A DNA stretch of 64,000 nt from contig NZ_JANUHA010000014.1 in the NCBI RefSeq assembly GCF_024753255.1, forward strand, positions 62,001 through 126,000, given 5' to 3'. This document shows, piece by piece, positions 59,899-64,000 of the stretch (its first letter is position 1; the number at the start of each line of letters is the position of its first letter). The stretch comes from Massilia agri (lineage in GTDB: Bacteria > Pseudomonadota > Gammaproteobacteria > Burkholderiales > Burkholderiaceae_D). The position numbers and the translations under genes were made by a program. Under the pieces are notes generated by a model, which was not told the origin of the DNA, did no database searches, and saw only the letters and a list, made by a program, of their open reading frames with translations.

Positions 59899-62544
59899 GT
59901 GAAACACTTCGCCCCCCGCGTACTGGCCTTGGCCATCGCGTCAAGCTTCGCCTTCAACGCCGCCCACGCCGCACCCGCCCCGGCACGCGCCGAGAACGCC
60001 TATCTGTCGGAAGCCGATGCCATGGCCAGGTCAAGCCGTGTGTCGAACGTGGACTACGTGCTCGACTTCACCCTGACCGGCAAGGAGACCTTCGCCGGCA
60101 CCACCACGGTCACCTTCGACCTGAAGGACACCGATTCGGCCCTCACCATCGACCTGAACAAGGCGACCGTGAAATCGGTCACCATCAACGGCAAGCAGGT
60201 CACCCCGACCTACAACAACTGGTTCGTCACCCTGCCGGCCGACACCCTGGCCAAGGGCAAGAACACCGTCACCATCGCCTACGAGCGCCTGCACAGCACC
60301 AATGGCGAAGGCCTGCACCGCATGGTCGACCCGGTCGACGGCAAGGTCTACACCTACTCGCACTTCGAGCCGGCCGCCGCGCACCAGATGTTCGCGGTGT
60401 TCGACCAGCCCGACCTGAAGGCCACCTACACCGTCACCGTGAACGCGCCGGGCGACTGGCACGTGGTCACCACCACCCGCGAATCGAACATCGCCGACGC
60501 CGCCGGCGGCAAGCGCTGGACCTTCCCGAAGACGAAGAAGCTCAGCCCCTACAACTTCTCGCTGCACGCCGGTCCCTACCAGGTCTGGGAAGACAAGAGC
60601 GGCAAGTACCCGATGCGCCTGTTCGCGCGCCAGTCCGTCGCCAAGCAGGTGACGCCGGGCGACTGGTTCCGCTACACCAAGAGCGGCCTCGAATTCTTCG
60701 ACAACTACTTCGGCATCCCTTACCAGTTCGAGAAGTACGACCAGCTGCTGGTGCCTGACTTCCTGTACGGCGCGATGGAAAACGCCGCCGCGATCACCTT
60801 CGCCGAAGGCGGCTTCCTGTACAAGTCCGAGATGACCCCGGCGCAGAAGATGCGCCTGGCCGAAGTCATCATGCACGAGATGGCGCACCAGTGGTTCGGC
60901 GACCTGGTCACCATGAAGTGGTGGAACGGCCTGTGGCTGAACGAGAGCTTCGCCTCCTTCATGGCGACCCTGGCCACCGCCGAGGCGACCGAATTCAAGG
61001 ACGCCTGGCAGTCCTTCTACCAGCAGGACAAGCAGGGCGCCTACACCCAGGACCAGAAGGTCTCGACCCACCCGATCGAAGTGCCGGTGCCGTCCTCGGC
61101 CAACGCCTTCGACAACATCGACGCGATCACCTATTCGAAGGGGGCCTCGACCCTCAAGCAGCTGCGCCACATGCTGGGCGAGGAAGTGTTCCGCAAGGGC
61201 GTGCACAACTACCTGGTGAAGTACTCCTGGCAGAACGCGAAACTCGAAGACTTCATCGGCAGCCTGGGCCAGGCGGCCGGCCGCGACCTGTCGAAGTGGA
61301 CCCAGGACTGGCTCTACCAGGCCGGCGTAAACACCATCACCGCCAACTACAGCTGCAAGGCCGGCAAGATCAACGCCTTCTCGCTGCAGCAGACCGCGCC
61401 CAGCAAGGAACTGCCGACCCTGCGCGAACAGCGCGTGCAGGTCGCCGCCTTCAAGCGCGTGAACGGCAAGCTGGTGCTCGACAAGAACGTGCCGATCACC
61501 TACGCGGGCGCGAAGACCACGGTGCCGGGCCTGGTGGGCGCCGCCTGCCCGGACCTGGTTTATCCGAACTACCAGGACTGGGGCTTCGTGAAGGTCAACC
61601 TGGACCAGCGCTCCTTCGAGACCGCACGCACCACGCTGGCAGGCGTCGAGGATCCGCTGCTGCGCGCCATGCTGTGGCAAGCCCTGTGGGACGGCGTGCG
61701 CGACGCCAAGCTGCCGCTGAACGAATTCATCCAGGTGGCCCTGGCGAATGCGCCGCAGGAGAAGGACTACACCCTGCTGGGCGACGTGCTGGGCAAGATC
61801 GGCGCCTCGAAGATGTACATCAACGCCATGGGCATCGACAACGCCTGGTCGAAACAGACCGCCAAGCAGTTGGAAGACATGGCCTGGCAGGGCGTGGTCG
61901 CCAACAAGGGTAACGACAGCTTCCAGCGCAGCTGGTTCGGTCTCTACCTGGGCCTGGCGAGCAGCCCGGAGGCGCTGGCGCGCCTGGCCGGCATGCTCGA
62001 GGGCCAGGGCACGGAAGGCCTGAAGATCGGCCAGGACCAGCGCTGGTCCATCATCACCCGCCTGAATCGCTACAACTACCAGGGTGCGGCAAGCCTCCTG
62101 GCGGCCGAGCAGGAACGCGACAAGTCCGACACCGGCCAGGGCGCGGCGCTTGCCGCCACCGTGGTCCGTCCGGATCCGGCGGTGAAGGCCGAGTGGCTGG
62201 ACAAGGTCGAGGACCTGCAGACCAAGCTGCCTTTCTCGCGCCTCCGCACGGCGATGGGCGCGATGTACCCGGCCGAGCAGAAGAAGCTCGACGAGATGAC
62301 TGCGGAGCGCAGGCTGGCCAAGCTGCCGGCGATCGACAAGGCGGCCGGCCCGGTCTTCATGCGCACCTATGCGGGCACCATGATCCCGGCAAGCTGCACC
62401 CCTGCGAGCGTGGCGCGCCTGACGAAGGCGGCGAACACCATGAAGGACCTGAGCGCCGGCACCCGCCGTTCACTGCTCGACACGCTGCAGGAAGACCAGC
62501 GCTGCGTGGCGATCAAGCAGGCCCTGACGGCGCCGAAGTCCTAA
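59899..62544 (+). CDS. Secreted M1-family aminopeptidase
   Basis: An 881-residue exported zinc aminopeptidase. Signal peptide 1-25. N-terminal beta domain, then the catalytic domain with GAMEN (291-295) and HEMAH-x18-E (H326, E327, H330, E349). The C-terminal half is the ERAP1-like helical-repeat domain. It removes N-terminal residues from peptides and, with the S9, M28 and S41 enzymes here, fits a peptide-scavenging lifestyle. CAGGAGACCACG precedes the ATG. Confidence 0.94.
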   Translation: MKHFAPRVLALAIASSFAFNAAHAAPAPARAENAYLSEADAMARSSRVSNVDYVLDFTLTGKETFAGTTTVTFDLKDTDSALTIDLNKATVKSVTINGKQVTPTYNNWFVTLPADTLAKGKNTVTIAYERLHSTNGEGLHRMVDPVDGKVYTYSHFEPAAAHQMFAVFDQPDLKATYTVTVNAPGDWHVVTTTRESNIADAAGGKRWTFPKTKKLSPYNFSLHAGPYQVWEDKSGKYPMRLFARQSVAKQVTPGDWFRYTKSGLEFFDNYFGIPYQFEKYDQLLVPDFLYGAMENAAAITFAEGGFLYKSEMTPAQKMRLAEVIMHEMAHQWFGDLVTMKWWNGLWLNESFASFMATLATAEATEFKDAWQSFYQQDKQGAYTQDQKVSTHPIEVPVPSSANAFDNIDAITYSKGASTLKQLRHMLGEEVFRKGVHNYLVKYSWQNAKLEDFIGSLGQAAGRDLSKWTQDWLYQAGVNTITANYSCKAGKINAFSLQQTAPSKELPTLREQRVQVAAFKRVNGKLVLDKNVPITYAGAKTTVPGLVGAACPDLVYPNYQDWGFVKVNLDQRSFETARTTLAGVEDPLLRAMLWQALWDGVRDAKLPLNEFIQVALANAPQEKDYTLLGDVLGKIGASKMYINAMGIDNAWSKQTAKQLEDMAWQGVVANKGNDSFQRSWFGLYLGLASSPEALARLAGMLEGQGTEGLKIGQDQRWSIITRLNRYNYQGAASLLAAEQERDKSDTGQGAALAATVVRPDPAVKAEWLDKVEDLQTKLPFSRLRTAMGAMYPAEQKKLDEMTAERRLAKLPAIDKAAGPVFMRTYAGTMIPASCTPASVARLTKAANTMKDLSAGTRRSLLDTLQEDQRCVAIKQALTAPKS

Positions 62545-62551
62545 GGACTGG

Positions 62552-63274
62552 ATGCGGCAGCCGGCGTTGACCTACGGCCCGGCGGCGCTGCTGCGCCGCA
62601 CGCACGCCAAGGGGCTGCTGCTGACCATCGGCCTGCACCTGCTGCTGGCCGCCAGCTGGCGGATCGCGCATCCGCCGGCCGCCGACACCGTCGAAGAGCG
62701 GGTGTTCGAGCTGATTCCCCTTCCTCCTCCCCTTCCCGACAAGCCGGCGCCGCGTGTCGATGTCCCGCCGCCCGCCGCCCCTCCGGTGCGCGGCGTGCCG
62801 GCGCGCCGCCGCAGCCGGGAACCCGAAGCCATCACCGCGCCTGGGGAAGCGCCGCGCCCTGCAGCAGATTCCTTCTCCCCCGCGCCGGAACCGGCGCCCG
62901 CCGAGGCGGCGCCGGACAGCATCGCCGCGCGCGCCCGACGCGACGCCGTCGCCATCGACCGCGAGATGCGCAAGGGGAAGTCCGGTGTGCCGGAGCACGC
63001 CGACACCGCGTGGGGACGCTTCGTGAGCGGCCTCGAGGACGCCCGCAAGGACGACAGCCTCTCCATCAAGACCGAAACCTACACCACGCCGGATGGACAG
63101 ACGATCTACCGCTTCCGGCGTGGCGGCAGGTATTTTTGCCGCACCAGCGGCTTCGTGCGGCCACGCATCGGCGGCGCCGAAGGCGGCGGGGTGGAACTCT
63201 TCGATTCGCGCGGCCACGAAGGCGGCGCCGGCCAGGTGCGCTGCCCCAGCCAGGTCGTGTGGAAGCGGGACTAG
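62552..63274 (+). CDS. Hypothetical inner-membrane-anchored, proline-rich protein
   Basis: A 240-residue protein with one N-terminal hydrophobic helix (about 21-40: LLLTIGLHLLLAASWRIAH), then a Pro/Ala-rich spacer (about 55-130) and a small globular C-terminus with two Cys (YFCRTSGF, GQVRCPS). The layout resembles TonB-like or envelope-spanning proteins without the TonB C-terminal domain. It starts 7 bp after the aminopeptidase stop, so it may be in its operon, and its end overlaps the convergent gene by 4 bp. Confidence 0.7.
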   Translation: MRQPALTYGPAALLRRTHAKGLLLTIGLHLLLAASWRIAHPPAADTVEERVFELIPLPPPLPDKPAPRVDVPPPAAPPVRGVPARRRSREPEAITAPGEAPRPAADSFSPAPEPAPAEAAPDSIAARARRDAVAIDREMRKGKSGVPEHADTAWGRFVSGLEDARKDDSLSIKTETYTTPDGQTIYRFRRGGRYFCRTSGFVRPRIGGAEGGGVELFDSRGHEGGAGQVRCPSQVVWKRD

Positions 63275-63606
63275 CCGCCGTTCCGTTTCGCGCCGCCGGG
63301 GCCGCACAGCTCCGCCACCCGGCGCCAGGCGCCGGTGCCTTCGCACACCACCGGTGGACGCCCCTGCAGCAGCTTGCCCAGGTCCACCGGCTTGCCCTCG
63401 TTGACGATGACGCCGCGGTTGATGGGAATGCAGATGGCGTCGTGCCAGGCGGCAGCGTAGCCATCGGGCGTGGGCAGGGGCCCGCGCAGGCGCACGGCGG
63501 CCGCCTCGCATTCCTTCTTCGTTTGAAAGCTTCCTTTCAAGCTCGTACTCTCCAACATCACATCGCGGTGCTGCTGCAGGTAGAGCAGGAGGATCATCGT
63601 AAACAT
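63271..63606 (-). CDS. Hypothetical small exported protein
   Basis: A 111-residue protein starting MFTMILLLYLQQHRDVMLES, with a short hydrophobic N-terminus. The rest is small, with Cys residues in KKECEAAA, DAICIPIN, VVCEG and ELCGPG that could form disulfides. AGGAGAC precedes ATG 63606. No family recognised. Confidence 0.6.
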   Translation of the reverse strand: MFTMILLLYLQQHRDVMLESTSLKGSFQTKKECEAAAVRLRGPLPTPDGYAAAWHDAICIPINRGVIVNEGKPVDLGKLLQGRPPVVCEGTGAWRRVAELCGPGGAKRNGG

Positions 63607-63706
63607 GCCGTCTCCTGACAAGGCGCCTGCTTCTTGCACGCCTGAGCTTCTTCAAGTCGGTGGCCCGGGACGCACGCTAGCCTGTGGGACTCTTGAGAGG
63701 ATCCCC

Positions 63707-64000
63707 ATGTTCAAGCTCGTCACCTGGAATATCCAGTCCGGCCGCAGCCCGGACGGTAAAACCGATCTCGACCGTATCATCGCATGCCTCGACCGCTTTT
63801 GCAGTTTTGACATGCTTTGTGTGCAAGAAGTTTCAAGCGGCTATACGGAGGGCGGCGAAGACCAGTTCGCCCTGCTGCGCGAACGCCTGCCCGGCTACAC
63901 CGGAATCGAGGCCATCGCCTGCGATAGCGCGCTGCCGGGCGGCCGGCAGGGGCGGCGGCATTTCGGCATGATGGTGATTTCGCGCCACCCGGTACTGCAG
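63707..64000 (+). CDS. Endonuclease/exonuclease/phosphatase family protein (start only)
   Basis: The first 98 codons of an EEP-fold Mg-dependent phosphoesterase. It has the N-terminal strand FKLVTWNIQSGRS with the active-site Asn and the metal-binding Glu in MLCVQEVSSGY, then FGMMVISRHPV. GAGAGGA precedes the ATG. The catalytic DxN and SDH motifs lie beyond the window, so nuclease and phospholipid phosphatase are both possible. Confidence 0.88.
   Translation, partial: MFKLVTWNIQSGRSPDGKTDLDRIIACLDRFCSFDMLCVQEVSSGYTEGGEDQFALLRERLPGYTGIEAIACDSALPGGRQGRRHFGMMVISRHPVLQ

Overview
The window is high-GC chromosomal DNA, almost certainly from a betaproteobacterium of the Oxalobacteraceae (Massilia/Telluria group). 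Evidence for this is a PEP-CTERM sorted surface protein, a carbohydrate/peptide-scavenging style gene set (secreted S41, M28, S9 and M1 peptidases, a penicillin-acylase family enzyme, two TonB-dependent receptors), and a Psd of proteobacterial type. No insertion sequence, integrase, prophage or CRISPR array is visible. The taxon is inferred from gene content and not from any database search.

Layout. 1-9.9 kb: mostly minus-strand housekeeping and secreted genes (acyl-CoA dehydrogenase start, PEP-CTERM protein, Prc-type tail-specific protease, a HExxH membrane protein, thymidine kinase, sugar acetyltransferase, penicillin acylase homologue, ParB-like protein, tRNA-Leu(UAA), two small membrane proteins). 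10-14.6 kb: SRAP/YedK, a DUF1566-like protein, M28 peptidase, membrane metallophosphoesterase, glycine-zipper protein.

14.7-36.9 kb holds the most interesting block. Two convergent arms carry an unusual cell-envelope signalling set. The plus arm has a Ser/Thr kinase, a SEDS (FtsW/RodA-like) polymerase with a long extracytoplasmic-type N-terminal extension, a beta-rich protein with an FHA-like end, an SH3 protein, a PP2C phosphatase and an FHA protein. The minus arm, tightly packed with ATGA overlaps, has a penicillin-binding transpeptidase, three uncharacterised proteins, a Lon-like protein, a zinc-ribbon/SPFH-like coiled-coil protein and a SHOCT-kinase-coiled coil-FGE-sulfatase protein. Unrelated GNAT, MFS, pirin and micro-membrane-protein genes sit inside. 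The set recalls in logic, but not in gene order, the actinobacterial pknA/pknB-pstP-rodA-pbpA-fhaA/B locus, and I propose it as a candidate undescribed betaproteobacterial phospho-regulated SEDS-PBP system.

37-49 kb: small secreted proteins, an S9 peptidase, RNase H-like and HD proteins, TetA-like MFS and EamA exporters, then two paralogous TonB receptors, one of which carries a frameshift. 49-64 kb: psd, a LysR/azoreductase/pirin stress cluster, an MmyB-type regulator divergent from a DHA2 drug exporter, an acyltransferase-3 protein, an aspartoacylase-family enzyme, a SugE-type SMR exporter, ArsR plus Old Yellow Enzyme with a palindromic operator, a secreted M1 aminopeptidase, and the start of an endonuclease/exonuclease/phosphatase gene.
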